Assembly: GCA_014526335.1 (NCBI GenBank)
Contig: JACTAT010000215.1
Span: forward strand, 374,797 to 438,796
Direction of reading: 5' to 3'
Origin: Chrysaora quinquecirrha
Lineage: Eukaryota > Cnidaria > Scyphozoa > Semaeostomeae > Pelagiidae
DNA length: 64,000 nt
Part shown: positions 1 through 11,868 of the stretch, in pieces
Numbering within the stretch: position 1 is the first letter of the stretch
Layout: each line of letters begins with the position of its first letter
Notes under the pieces: generated by a model
What the model saw: the letters and a program-made list of their open reading frames with translations, nothing else
Told to the model about the DNA's origin: nothing
Database searches by the model: none
Made by a program: the position numbers and the translations under genes

Positions 1-59
1 TTAGGAGCAATTCCAGGTTTTATTTGAGTTCACGTGCAGTGCGGTGCAGAAAATCAAAG

Positions 60-3000
60 ATGGCTGTAAGTTTTCTGTTTGATTTTTTCGTTTGCGCAAC
101 GTTGTCAGTTAGTTCTGCGTAAAATAAAAGTGAATTATCAACTTTATACGACTAGATAACCTGTATCATCTGTTTATGTATCTGTCTGTTATGGCAGAAT
201 GGAGCGTTTTCCAAGAAAAAGGTTTTACAGCGTCCATAGGCTAGGCCATGACCATGATGACTTGACAATTTCAATATTGCCGGGCCTTTCATCCAAAATT
301 TCTAAACCTATAGGCCCTGTACTAGCTCTGAAAAAGAGGTGTTTCACAGGTAGAGGTATTGAATGGTTTGTGAAGGTGAAAGGTGAAGGTGTGTATGTAG
401 CACGCACGGGCTAGTTGCTAGCTGCACACGCACCACTAGTTGCTAGCCCCACTGCAGAGTAGGGCATTTGCACACCGAAGTTTTTCAGTAGAACAATTGG
501 CTAACAATAAGATAGAACAATAGAAAGGGGCCCTTGCATTGCACAACCAAGATCTCGCTAGAAAGGCTATACTCTGCAAACCGGGCCGCTAGGATCTCAG
601 CAGTCAGCAGGAGGTTAACTAATCGGTTTCTACCAGGGTGCATTCCATGTAAATATCACGCTGAAGGGACAGCAACATTTTGGAAATCTACGCCAGAAAA
701 CAATAGAAATTGTTATTTTTAGACACTCTCATGCCAGTTTCTATTGTTATTTTACATTTGTCACACCAATACACCAAAAAAATCCTATGCCCACTCCGAA
801 GATCTTCGGGCTGCAGTCTGGGGTTTCTAGTCAACTTGCCCCACTACCAACTTAAACTTACCCCATTGCCAACTTGCTCACTTTTAGGTCAACATGCCCC
901 ACTTTCAAATTCAACTCCCTCCACTGTCAAAGTCAACTCGCCACATCTCAAAAGTCATTTTGCCCCCATTAAACTATATATGTTTAAAGTTAGGGGCTCT
1001 GCCCCAAACCCCTTTCATCACACTGATAGTGATAGATTCATTCACCCAATTTTATTGTTTTCTATCATATATTTAGTCATGGGACGAGTTGACTTTGAAG
1101 GTAGGGCAACATGACTTGAAAGAGGTCCGACCTGACTATGTTAAGGTGGGGCAAGTTGGTAGTGGGGCGAGTTAACCTGTTACCACCTAATTAGACCTCG
1201 ATCCTGCCTGCGGCATACTTGGCTAGAATCCAGTCTGCTGAGTGTGGTGCATGCCGTGTGAGATAAATAATAGAGCAATAGAAGACAACAATAGAAATGA
1301 AGTTCTCCACGCATGAGATCTTGTGGAGAACTGCCGTACTCTGCAGACTGGACTAGAATTAGGGTTAGGGTTTCTGGAAGATTTTACTTTTGAAACAAAC
1401 ATATTTTTCAAACAGGAAAAGAAGAAGAAGGAATCCATTTTGGATTTAACAAAATACATGGACAAAAGTATCAGGGTGAAGTTTAGTGGTGGAAGGGAAG
1501 GTATGTTCCGTAACATCCTGGTCTCTTCCATTCTTGGTCTCTTCCATTCTTGGTCTCTTCCATTCTTGGTCTCTTTTCTGCTGTGTAACAAATATCAGTG
1601 GCATGCAATGTCAGGGGGCATATGTTGACTTTTTTCTAAGCAGACAAGCACTAGTTTTACAAGTACAGTAGGTACACCCTAGATTATCCGAATCTCGATT
1701 ATCCAAATCTTGATTATCCCAACAACCCTCTGTGAAATTGATTTCAACCTGGTTCAGGTAATCGAGGATGTACTGTATGGCAGTATGGTAGACATTTATG
1801 ACATGAGAGATCTTGCTTTGGTACATATATATTGCAAGAAATAGCGGAAACACCTCTGGACATACTTGAAACCTTTTTTCACCTCATACTCATCAGAGTT
1901 TTAACTAAGGCTGAATTTGTTACCAGATGCAGTTCAAAATGCACCCATCAGAAAAGTGATGCTAAATTGGTATTGTGTTTCAACACTAATCAGCTTGCAG
2001 GATAGACTGAGATGACCAATTATGTTTCAGTTTTCTCACTGGTGCATTTCAGTCGGCATTTGGGTATAAATTCAGCCATAGTTGCCTTAGTCGATTGTTT
2101 CAGTCTGTTCCTGATGTTTATACTCTAAGCAGTGTCAGACGAAAAAAGCTTTTAAGTATGACCAAATATGTTTTTGTTCTTTTTCTCTATCCTGAAGCTC
2201 TGCACAAAGGTCTGTACTGTATTCTTCCTTAGTCAATTGTTTTGGTCTGTTTCTGGCATTTATATTCTGAGGAGTGCCAAAACAAGCTTTTAAGTATGAC
2301 CAAATATGTTTCTGCTTCTGCTTGCAATGCATGTATACGTATACGTAATCATTGTATACGTAATATTAACCTTGGAACATAATTTCTTACTTTTTTAGTT
2401 TCTGGTGTCTTGAAAGGTTTTGACCCACTTCTAAACCTTGTATTGGACAACACAACGGAATATATTAGAGGTGGGTTGACATTTTTTTTATATGAACAAA
2501 CTTTTTAAGACACAACATTTTTTATGTTTGAAGAATGATAACATTATAGGGCTTTCTGGATTCCAGCATTACACCCGTTGCATGCAAATTTTCAACTTTT
2601 TCCCATACAAATCACTTCAAAAGCGAAATTTCGTGAAAAAAAACATGTTATGGGGGAAATTTTGTGATGATTAGTACGAAAATATTAAATCTTTTTGCGC
2701 AATTACCCCTGTAATGTGAAATTAATTTTTGTAACAAAAGATTTAAGAACATTTCAGGCTCAAAAACGGCAAAACCTTAAGAACAGCCAGCCTCGATCAA
2801 AATTTCCTGGTTCTTATAAAAGAAAAAGAGTGTAACTTGAAATCGGAGGGAACAAATGGGAACGAAGTAAGAATCGATGGGAATGCAGTAAGTGGAAATC
2901 AGAGATGACAAAGGGGAACAAAGAGGGAATCACTGGAAGAGATAAAGAAACAACTGAGAAAGGAAAATTGCCACAAACAAGTGAGAGCAAGTTAAAACTA

Positions 3001-4294
3001 AAAGGAGATCAATGACAATCACGAGGAAAAGCAAGAACAAAGCCTGAAACAGGGAAGAAGTGGAAACAAAGTATGGACTTTTGTACACCATCCCTTGCAA
3101 GCTGCAAGCTAATAGACTAATCTGGGCTGATCTCATTCTTCAAACATGGCTAATGGGTACCTTTTATTTGTAAATATTTATTGTTACACCAAATGTTTTT
3201 TTGAATACCTTGGCTTAATTTTTACCAAAAAATTTAAATGCTTCACTTCTGGGTGAAATTTTTCAATTTTTCATTTTGGGGGCTTTTTCTGTTTGATTGC
3301 AAGAAACAGCAGAAACATCTTGGGACACACTTAAACCCTTTTTTCGTCTGACTTTCCTCAGAGTATAATCATCAGAAACAGACTGAAGCACTTGAAAAAG
3401 GCAAAGAAAGATCTTTGTTTCACTTAGGAGTTTTGGAATTATGGAGAGTGTGTTTTCTCACTTGGACTCTTCAATTGATCTTCTCGCTGTATCCTAACAC
3501 AATGCCAATTCGGCTTCACTTTCTGATTGGTGCATTTTGACCCGCATCTAGGTATATATTCTTTTTTCAAGTGTTTCAGTCTGTTTCTGACGTTTTTACA
3601 CTGAGGAGTGTCAAACTAAAAACGTTTTAAGTACAAAAATGTTTCCGCTGTTTATTTGAAATTTTGAAATTTTGTACTGCCCAAAGACTAGGTTTAAGAT
3701 GTTAAATTTACCAAAAATTCCAAAAATGAGCTCTATTTAATCATGAAATGTACACAAACTATGAAAAAATTGAGTTTGTAAATCCCACTGTAAACCGGAC
3801 GTAGTTCTGGGGTACAAAACATTACATTATCGGGTTAAATTACCCTCTTTTATGGGCTAAAAAGCCACCCCATACTTCCGTTTACTGTTTACCGTGTGGA
3901 ATGTGTCTCTTGGAGGCCTATGGGAGCAACTTATGGCCCAGAATGTGAAGTCAAATTTGCCTTGTGATTGTTGCATTTTTAAGAGCATATGGGTATAAAT
4001 TCTGCCTTAGTCGTTAGTTTCAGTCTGTTTCTGACGTGTATACCCTGAGCAGTATCAGATGAAGAAGCTTTTAAGCAAGTTCAGAGATGTTACTGCCGTT
4101 TGTCACAATTTTGATATTTTATACCACTCAAAAACTATTTCTTTTTGCAAATAGATGCTGATGACCCTTACAAGCTAACAGATGAAACAAGAAGACTGGG
4201 ACTGAGTGTCTGTCGTGGTACAGCGGTCGTACTAATCTGTCCTATGGACGGCACAGAGGTTATTTCAAACCCTTTCATGCAACAAGAGACATAA
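60..4294 (+). CDS. LSM7: LSM7, U6 snRNA-associated Sm-like protein
   Basis: LSM7 is a subunit of the Lsm2-8 ring that binds the 3' end of U6 snRNA in the nucleus and of the Lsm1-7 ring in mRNA decay. Four exons are seen: 60-65 (Met-Ala), 1416-1500, 2399-2470 and 4155-4294. All junctions are GT-AG and the phases agree. The 100-residue product has the family's usual length (about 103 in human). It carries EKKKKESILDL near the start, the Sm1 segment IRVKFSGGRE, then GVLKGFDPLLNLVLDN, and the Sm2 segment GLSVCRGTAVVLICP followed by NPFMQQ. The start is chosen because ATGGCT directly precedes a GTAAGT donor and matches the short first coding exon of animal LSM7 genes. Positions 1-59 are probably 5' UTR and the promoter is off the left edge. 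Introns are filled with fold-back elements and a 16-bp minisatellite just after the exon 2 donor. Confidence 0.93.
575..1400. repeat. LSM7 intron 1: SINE fragment, TACCAGGGTGCATTC element and GTCAACTCGCCCC fold-back element
   Basis: From left to right: a fragment of a tRNA-like SINE (about 575-630, sharing GGATCTCAGC and GGTTAACTAATC with other copies); an element starting TACCAGGGTGCATTCCATG (about 629-830) with relatives at 15140-15340 and 47255-47395; and a fold-back element (about 820-1180) with several GTCAACTTGCCCCA units on one arm and GGGGCGAGTTAAC units on the other. No coding sequence is seen. Positions 66-574 of the intron show nothing recognisable. Confidence 0.55.
1505..1572 (+). 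repeat. 16-bp minisatellite beside the LSM7 exon 2 donor
   Basis: About four copies of TTCCATTCTTGGTCTC begin roughly 15 bases after the exon 2 donor (GTATGT at 1501). Confidence 0.8.
1666..1775. mobile_element. Short TA-flanked pogo/Tigger-like MITE
   Basis: A 110-bp element with termini CAGTAGGTACACCCTAG and (inverted) CAGTACATCCTCGATTA, flanked by TA on both sides. Internal repeats read GATTATCC. The same right end recurs at 52290-52315. TA target duplication and CAGT termini suit the Tc1/mariner-pogo superfamily. Confidence 0.65.
1839..2335. mobile_element. Fold-back element, family F (GTCAGAAACAGACYGAAAC), copy 1
   Basis: The left arm (from about 1839) and right arm (to about 2180) are inverted copies of about 150 bp, including TTTTTTCACCTCATACTC, ATCAGAGTTTTAACTAAGG and ACCAGATGCAGTTCAAAATG. 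A second right-arm copy follows to 2330. Other copies lie at 3295-3660, 3955-4115, 4455-4612, 49270-49405 and 50560-50680. No coding capacity is seen. Confidence 0.6.
2483..2832. mobile_element. Family B MITE (TTATAAGAAAC termini) in LSM7 intron 3
   Basis: It begins CATTTTTTTTATATGAAC about 12 bases after the exon 3 donor and ends TTCTTATAAAAGAAAAAGAGTG followed by TA. The termini match better preserved copies at 42087-42505 and 47716-48225. The exact left boundary is approximate. Confidence 0.45.
3295..4115. repeat. Family F fold-back elements in LSM7 intron 3
   Basis: A second full family F copy spans about 3295-3660, with both ends reading GAAACAGCRGAAACAT in opposite orientation. A lone right arm is at 3955-4115, ending 40 bases before the last LSM7 exon. 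Between them lies AT-rich sequence in which I see nothing. Confidence 0.55.
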
Positions 4295-4454
4295 TCATCA
4301 TCATGATTAAAATATCAACAAACTTGTGTTTTTGACAGAGGGGTGGGGTTGGTAAGAGGAATATGTTTTTGTAACTTAGTTAGATATTTTGATTATTTAT
4401 ACTATACTGACAGATAAACAGTTTCTTTACTTTTTTCTAGTAAGTTCTAATATA

Positions 4455-4990
4455 ATTTTAATTAAAATTGCGATGAACAGCGGAATCATTTTCGAACATA
4501 CTTAACAGCTGTTTTCGTCTGACACTCCCCAGAGTATGACATCAGAAACAGACCGAAACAATAGACTAAGGCGGAATTTACACCCAGATGCGGCTCGAAA
4601 TGCACCAATCAGAAAGAACGAAAAGCTGAATTGGCATTGTGTTTTAAACATTCAAACATTGCTTGAAAAGCACATTTCAATGTCTTATTGACTTGACTAC
4701 AACATAAGATAAATTGCTTCTGCGAACAACAAAGTGGGTTTCCTCTAAAATAAGTGTTTGACAAGAATTTTGTAGTGGCACAAAGTCCCAAAATATCCCC
4801 AAAATACTCTCGTCCTAGGGGTAACAGGTCAACTCGCCACACTGCCAACTCGACACGTCTTAACATGGTCAATTCGGACCACTTTCTAGTCATGTCGCCC
4901 CATGTGTTCGTAAAACTCGCCCCATCTCTAGAGTCAACTCGCCCCACCATTAAATTAATGATAGAAAACGATAGAAATTTAAATATTTAT
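4455..4990. repeat. Family F left arm and GTCAACTCGCC fold-back arm
   Basis: 4455-4612 is a family F left arm. 4815-4970 repeats GTCAACTCGCC-type units spaced 20-30 bp (CAACTCGCCACACTGCC, TCAACTCGCCCCACC), one arm of the fold-back family seen at 820-1180 and 13905-14250. No gene is evident downstream of LSM7 here. Confidence 0.5.
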
Positions 4991-4991
4991 A

Positions 4992-5240
4992 CAGTTGAGC
5001 TATCTCGAACTCGCAAGGGAAATGAAAATTTGTTCGACATAGCGGGACTTTGAGATATCCGAACTCGGAATTTTTTCGATCAAAAAGTGGTCATCTGTGT
5101 GTAAAAGTAGAATATAAACCAAGGAAAAGAGCTCATTTGTCTCAAAAGCATCAAATTTATCTGAAATAGTCCATTATTGAAGCTTGCTTCATATTTTGGG
5201 GTGCTTTATCATCTATGAGTCGACGATAGCACCAAGCCGA
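4992..5240 (+). mobile_element. End of a pogo/Tigger-like element bordering the CCACCACA array
   Basis: Starts CAGTTGAGCTATCTCGAAC after a TA and continues with GACATAGCGGGACTTTGAG. The same sequence, inverted, forms the right half of the complete element at 51032-51875, which also holds a short piece of the CCACCACA repeat. The array at 5240-8112 is therefore probably an expanded internal part of such an element. The opposite terminus is not found. Confidence 0.6.
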
Positions 5241-8112
5241 TAATAACCCACAACAGTAGTGCTTATCCACCACAGTGTGCAAAAAATACCACCACATCAA
5301 GCATAATAACCCACCACATCAAGCATAATAACCCACCACAGTAGTGCTTATCCACCACAGTACGCAAAAATACCACCACATCAAGCATAATAACCAACCA
5401 CATCAAGCATAATAACCCACCACAGTAGTGCTTATCCACCACAGTACGCAAAATACCACCGCAAGCATAGTAACCAACCACAAGTAGTGATTATCCACCA
5501 CAGTAAGCCAAAATTGCCACCACAGTACGCAAATAGTACCACCACAGTAGTGATTATCCACCACAGTACGCAGAAACTACAACCACAACAAGCATAGAAA
5601 CCCACCACATCAAGCATAATAACCCCCCACAAGTAGTGATTATCCACCACAGTACGCAAAAACTACCACCACAACAAGCATAATAACCCACCACAGAAGT
5701 GATTATCCACCACAGTAAGCCAAAACTGCTACCACCGCAAGCATAGTAACCAACCACAAGTAGTGATTATCCACCACAGTACGCAGAAACTACCACCACA
5801 ACAAGCATAATAACCCACCACATCAAGCATAATAACCCACCACAGTAGTGCTTATCCACCACAGTACGCAAAAAATACCACCACATCAAGCATAATAACC
5901 AACCACATCAAGCATAATAACCCACCACAGTAGTGATTATCCACCACAGTACGCAAAAAATACCACCACATCAAGCATAATAACCAAACATCAAGTATAA
6001 TTACCCACCACAGTAGTGCTTATCCACCACACTGCGCAAAACTACCACCACATCAAGCATAATAACCCACCACATCAAATATAATAACCCACCACAGTAG
6101 TGCTTATCCACCACAGTACGCAAAAATACCACCACATCAAGCATAATAACCCACCACAGTAGTGCTTATCCACCACAGTACGCAAAAATACCACCACATC
6201 AAGCATAATAACCCACCACATTAGTGCTTATCCACCACAGAAACGCAAAACCCACCACATCAAGCATAATAACCCACCACAGTAGTGATTATCCACCACA
6301 GTACGCAAAAACTACCACCACAACAAGCATAATAACCCACCACAGAAGTGATTATCCACCACAGTAAGCCAAAACTGCTACCACCGCAAGCATAGTAACC
6401 AACCACAAGTAGTGATTATCCACCACAGTACGCAAAAACTACCGCCACAACAAGCATAGTAACCCACCACGGTAGTGATTATCCACCACAGTAAGCCAAA
6501 ACTGCCACCACCGCAAGCATAGTAACCAACCACAAGTAGTGATTATCCACCACAGTACGCAAAACTACCACCACACAAGCATAATAGTACCACCACAGTA
6601 GTGATTATCCACCACAGTAAGCCAAAACTGCTACCACCGCAAGCATAGTAACCAACCACAAGTAGTGATTATCCACCACAGTACGCAAAAACTACCACCA
6701 CAACAAGCATAATAACCCACCACAGAAGTGATTATCCACCACAGTAAGCCAAAACTGCTTCCACCGCAAGCATAGTAACCAACCACAAGTAGTGATTATC
6801 CACCACAGTACGCAAAAACTACCACCACAACAAGCATAATAACCCACCACAGAAGTGATTATCCACCACAGTACGCAAAAACTACCACCACAACAAGCAT
6901 AATAACCCCCCACAAGTAGTGATTATCCTCCACAGTACGCAAAAACTACCACCACAGTACGCAAATAGTACCACCACAGTAGTGATTATCCACCACAGTA
7001 CGCAGAAACTACAACCACAACAAGCATAGAAACCCACCACATCAAGCATAATAACCCCCCACAAGTAGTGATTATCCACCACAGTACGCAAAAACTACCA
7101 CCACAACAAGCATAATAACCCACCACAGAAGTGATTATCCACCACAGTAAGCCAAAACTGCCACCACAGTACGCAAATAGTACCACCACAGTAGTGATTA
7201 TCCACCACAGTACGCAGAAACTACAACCACAACAAGCATAGAAACCCGCCACATCAAGCATAATAACCCCCCACAAGTAGTGATTATCCACCACAGTACG
7301 CAAAAACTACCACCACAACAAGCATAATAACCCATCACAGAAGTGATTATCCACCACAGTAAGCCAAAACTGCCACCACAGTACGCAAATAGTACCACCA
7401 CAGTAGTGATTATCCACCACAGTACGCAAAAACTACCACCACAACAAGCATAATAACCCACCACAGAAGTGATTATCCACCACAGTAAGCCAAAACTGCC
7501 ACCACAGTACGCAAATAGTACCACCACAGTAGTGATTATCCACCACAGTACGCAGAAACTACAACCACAACAAGCATAGTAACCCACCACATCAAGCATA
7601 ATAACCCACAACAGTAGTGATTATCAACCACAGTACGCAGAAACTACAATCAAATCAAGCATAATAAGCCAAAACATAAAGCATTAGAGCCCACCACAGT
7701 AGTGCTTATCCACCACAGAACGCAAAAAATACCACCACATCAAGCATAGTAACCCACCACATCAAGCATAAAAACCCACCACAAGTAGTGATTATCCACC
7801 TCAGTACGCAAAAACTACCACCACAACAAGCATAGTAACCCACCACATCAAGCATAATAACCCACAACAGTAGTGATTATCAACCACAGTACGCAGAAAC
7901 TACAATCAAATCAAGCATAATAAGCCAAAACATAAAGCATTAGAGCCCACCACAGTAGTGCTTATCCACCACAGAACGCAAAAAATACCACCACATCAAG
8001 CATAGTAACCCACCACATCAAGCATAAAAACCCACCACAAGTAGTGATTATCCACCTCAGTACGCAAAAACTACCACCACAACAAGCATAGTAACCCACC
8101 ACATCAAGCATA
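5240..8112. repeat. 2.9-kb tandem array of CCACCACA-rich units of about 62 bp
   Basis: The basic unit alternates ATCAAGCATAATAACCCAC, CAGTAGTGCTTATCCACC and CAGTACGCAAAAATACCAC. Units are deleted, expanded and reshuffled into higher-order blocks; a ~240-bp block repeats at about 7000, 7240 and 7480, and another at 7640-7960. Long open frames rich in Cys, Trp, Gly and Tyr exist on the minus strand only because the repeat lacks stops; I do not regard them as genes. Shorter patches occur at 26145-26465 and 51475-51650. Confidence 0.92.
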
Positions 8113-8115
8113 ATA

Positions 8116-8491
8116 CACTTTTTTTTTAATAAGCAACCGCTCAATAAGCAACTAGGGCTGAACTGACCTTAACCTTAAGCAACTTGAGGGCTCGATTGAA
8201 TTCTGTAAGCAACTAAGAAGTCAAACAACCAAGCTTATACGCTCTCTTGTTGTTAGGAAATTGTTTGTTTTGCATGTTGAAGTTCTTTAGCTAACCTTTT
8301 TCCACTTACTGTCTCCCAAAAGTTGTGTTGTAGGACTGACAGTTGACCATTTTGACCCGCAAAGTCAGGGGTGGTTGTCAGGTAAAAAAGGTTAAGCAAC
8401 TTTTAAGAAACTTTGAGGGCTGAATTGTCTTAAATTTTAAGCAAGTTTGAGGGCTGGACAAAAGTCAAGTTGCTTATTAAAAAAAAAAGTG
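8116..8491. mobile_element. Family A MITE (CACT-T-run, AATAAGCAAC termini), copy 1
   Basis: A 376-bp element flanked by TA on each side. Left end CACTTTTTTTTTAATAAGC, right end (inverted) CACTTTTTTTTTTAATAAGC. The subterminal text GGGCTGAACTGACCTTAA and GGGCTGGACAAAAGTCAAG marks each arm. Related copies are at 47088-47580 and 49764-50014. No transposase is encoded. Confidence 0.8.
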
Positions 8492-8499
8492 TACATTAA

Positions 8500-9190
8500 G
8501 TGGACGCGAGTTGACTTTTGAGAGGGGGCGAGTTGACTATAAAAGTGGTGCAAGTTGACCTGAAAGTGGGGCGAGTTGACTAGAAAACGGCCTAGGCAAA
8601 GAAACAAAATCTCAGAGAGAGGTTTATAAGGAGAGGATGTACATCTTTTAACATTCATAATTTGAAAATTAAAAAGATATTTATAAATATGAATAATTCT
8701 CTACGAAATAAGAAGAAAACATGAAATATAGTAATGAAAATAAGCGAAGATTAACTTGCAGAATTCATAATTGAAAATGAGAACACGATTTTGCGGAAAA
8801 ATGATAGAAGATAAAAATTTATATTTTGTAGAGTTGTGTAAATACTAAAGGGGTAGGAATTCAATTGAGTTTTGGTGTACAGTATAGGCAAGCACAAAGG
8901 CAACAAGGGGGTATGAGAAACCCAAAAAAACAAACTAATAACGATAATAATAATAATAAAGATAATAATATAATAAATCAACGATTCTTCACAACAACTA
9001 ATCACATAAACAAGTCTGTAATTACAATTATAAAACGCTAAAATTCACCAAAACTATCCAACGTGCTAAATAGAGTGCCAAAGTTGTGACGTCACGAAGT
9101 TTATTTTTAGAATTTCCTAATGTGCTTTCAGTCAAATATGTTAAATATTAGCTGAGATATTGCGATCTGAAAAAAATCTTTAGTAAGTCA
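8500..9190. repeat. GGGGCGAGTTGAC arm, then AT-rich unique sequence with a CRE-like palindrome
   Basis: 8500-8590 has four GGCGAGTTGACT-like units, an arm of the fold-back family at 13905-14250. 8600-9190 is AT-rich with no gene seen. A perfect TGACGTCA palindrome, the CREB/ATF consensus, lies at 9087-9094, about 500 bp before the TGACATCA-containing array. Any regulatory role is inference. Confidence 0.4.
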
Positions 9191-9204
9191 CTGTATTTTT
9201 TCTC

Positions 9205-9515
9205 TGGTTCGTAACGCTTTGAGGCAGGCAGAAAATAAATTATTTCCTATAGAATTTTTCAAAGAGGTCTGGGTTGGAGCTAAATTTCTCTGGAATATGG
9301 CAGACATATTAAGGAAGGGAATCCTCTCTGCATGTAGCTGCCAGGATTGTGGTGGCTTTAGAAGAGGTAGAGCACTGCAATCTAAGGTGCTGCACCTGGA
9401 GAGGATTCCCACACTAAAGATATCTGCCATTTTCCAGAAAAATGTCATACCATTCCAGACCTCTCTGGAAAGGTTGTTTGAAATGTAATTCATTGGTTGG
9501 CTATATCTCAGCCAA
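9205..9515. mobile_element. Fold-back element, family H, copy 1
   Basis: Inverted arms: CTCTGGAATATGGCAGACAT on the left and ATCTGCCATTTTCCAGA with CCAGACCTCTCTGGAAAGG on the right. The inner parts GGAATCCTCTCTGCATG and GAGAGGATTCCCACAC also pair. A diverged copy lies at 19715-20225. The open frames across it (9188-9553) are palindrome artefacts. Confidence 0.6.
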
Positions 9516-9586
9516 TATTTTACTTTCTTGACCGACTCTGGACAGTTCTGCATTATTATGTATGCTTTTCAAGAAATGGAAAGCAG

Positions 9587-10435
9587 ATTGAAAAGTTCTA
9601 AAAATAGACCATTGATGACATCAAGTTCTAAAAATAGACCATTGATGACATCAAGTTCCAAAAATAGACCATTGATGACATCAAGTTCTAAAAATAGACC
9701 ATTGATGACATCAAGTTCTAAAAATAGACTATTGATGACATCAAGTTCTAAAAATAGACCATTGATGACATCAAGTTCTAAAAATAGACCACTGAGGAGA
9801 TCAAGTTCGTAAAATACAGTCTTGATGACACCAAGTTCTAAAAATAAACCATTGATGACATCAAGTTCTAAAAATAGACCCTTGATGACATCAAGTTCCA
9901 AAAATAGACCATTGATGACATCAAGTTCTAAAAATAGACCATCAATGACATCAAGTTCTAAAAATAGACCACTGATGACATCAAGTTCTAAAAATAGACC
10001 ATTGATGACATTAAGTTCTAAAAATAGACTATTGATGACATCAAGTTCCAAAAATAGACCATTGATGACATCAAGCTCTAAAAATAAACCATTGATGACA
10101 TCAAGTTCTAAAAATAGACCATTGATGACATCAAGTTCTAAAAATAGACCATCAATGACATCAAGTTCTAAAAATAGACCATTGATGACATCAAGTTCTA
10201 AAAATAGATCATTGACAACATCAAGTTCCAAAATAGACCATTGATGACATCAAGTTCTAAAAATAGACCATTGATGACATCAAGTTCTAAAAATAGACTA
10301 TTGACGGCAACAAGTTCTAAAAATAGACCATTGATGACATTAAGTTCTAAAAATAGACCACTGATGAGATCAAGTTTGTAAAATACAGTCTTGATGACAT
10401 CAAGTTCTAAAAATAGACCACGATGACATCACATT
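9587..10435. repeat. 30-bp tandem array, about 28 units
   Basis: The unit contains AAGTTCTAAAAATAGACC followed by ATTGATGACATC, period exactly 30 over almost the whole array. It is open on both strands (10-residue peptide repeat ELDVINGLFL on minus, KNRPLMTSSS on plus), but there is no start context, splice sites or homology, so I do not call a gene. Each unit holds TTGATG and CATCAA as an imperfect palindrome around TGACATCA. Two variant units (9790-9830 and 10360-10400) carry the same GTAAAATACAGTCTTGATG block, which suggests segmental duplication inside the array. Confidence 0.95.
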
Positions 10436-10734
10436 CTGGTACTCTAATTCTGCTCTTTAACATAGGGCTACTATATAAAATTTTCTTACCTTATTTTGAT
10501 TCATACTATAACATGACAAAATACACAGAACAGGCTCGATAACTGTTGTTCTAAATGTTAAATAAACAAATACCTGGTGTTTGTTTGTTTGTTTATTATG
10601 AGTCCATTTGTTCTTTCTTCTGTGATGTCACCAATTTGTTGATAATTCCTATAAGAGAAACAACAGCAGAAAAACCATTATTACTACGCCGACATCTGAG
10701 AATACTTGACATAACCATTGCGATTAGGTCTGAC

Positions 10735-10885
10735 TTGAGAAGGTGCTATGACATCATGGTCTAATCCATCTAATGTTGTTAGAAGCTCAGCGAGGTTGGG
10801 TTTTGAGTCACAGCTATGGCAGTGTCACAGCTATGGTTGAGGTCTTGATTAGTTAACCTACTACTGAAATCCTAGCAACTGGCAT
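10735..10885 (+). mobile_element. tRNA-like SINE, family 2, diverged copy
   Basis: Shares AGAAGCTCAGYGWGGT, CACAGCYAKGGT and GATTAGTTAACCTACTACTG with copies at 14565-14757 (minus) and 15536-15705 (plus). The segment GGTTGGGTTTTGAGTC is the place of a degenerate box B. Confidence 0.55.
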
Positions 10886-10967
10886 TAAATTTCAGATAAC
10901 TATTGACCATACAACTGTACTTGGTACCAATATCAATTATTTATAATAAATTGTAAATTTTTCATGA

Positions 10968-11160
10968 ATGGCAAGCACAAGGATAGATTGGTCCGCAAGT
11001 GGTGGTATACCAAAATAGATGGGATTCCAAAATATATGGCATTCCAACCTGGACTGCATGATTATAAAGCTAACGACGTCTCCACTGAGCTATAGAGTTC
11101 AATGAAATTGCTGAGTAGCTCTCCAAGTCATACAGCCCAAGGCTCTCCTCCTGTTTGACT
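10968..11160 (-). mobile_element. tRNA-like SINE, family 3, diverged copy
   Basis: On the minus strand it reads CTCTATAGCTCAGTGGAG, a tRNA box A-like segment, and its other end matches CATGAATGGCAAGCACAAGG. It is related to the better copy at 11868-12115. Confidence 0.5.
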
Positions 11161-11868
11161 TTTCTTTGTTTTGTTTAACCCTTTGTCAGCAGGGCCCTCA
11201 CTAGGACTCAACGACTGGGGGGGTGTAGCTCGGTATTTTGCCGACAAAATGGGCGTGGCTTTTTAGAGATAGAACATCATATTATGGGGGAAACACACGC
11301 AAGAGGGGTTCCCGGGGGCATGCTCCCCCGGGAAAATTTTGAAAATTTGAACTCTAAAATGCAGTGAAACACAACCTTTTTAGCTGTTGAACAACAACAT
11401 TGTAATCATTTGCTAGTTTGATTCTTGTATACACTGTATAATTTGAGACTAGTTTGATAATGCACTCTAGAGCGCTTTACAGTTTTAAATAGGACTAAAC
11501 CTCTAATTTTAGACACAGGCAGTCTTGGCAACCCCTTGTATTGTTTCTTCATCCTGTTTGCTGCTGCGCGCCTGTATCTGTTATGGCTGGCAAACTGGCA
11601 TATACAGATATGATTAGCTGGCCGGCATTAGCTCGCAGTTAGCAACCCCCTAACTGTTATTGATACCTAACATGTTGGCAGCTGTGGAAAGTGGATGCTA
11701 GTATTCGTCCGCAAGCTATGTGCTGAAGCCTTCCTGACATTTGCTGACACTTTTATTTTGTTTCTCTTGATTTACAACATTTCTTGCCCTTAGTTGTCAC
11801 ACCCCCCGACACCCCCCGTAGCTACAGCCCTGTTTGTCAGCACCAGACATAATTATATATATTTGTCA
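11160..11868. other. Intergenic stretch, no gene seen
   Basis: The sequence includes a C/G-rich piece at 11200-11340 (GGGGTTCCCGGGGGCATGC) and another at 11800-11825, possibly the two ends of an unknown DNA element. No open frame of note and no recognisable repeat unit. Confidence 0.3.

Noticed and set aside
5240..8112. CRISPR-like array
   Set aside because: Eukaryotic context, no unique spacers between constant repeats, units simply vary and no cas genes are present.
5263..8144. Cys/Trp/Gly-rich minus-strand frames
   Set aside because: They follow the CCACCACA repeat exactly and break wherever unit length changes.
9569..10244. Long repeat-encoded frames (ELDVINGLFL and KNRPLMTSSS peptides)
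   Set aside because: Produced by a 30-bp tandem repeat without stops; no start context, splice sites or homology.
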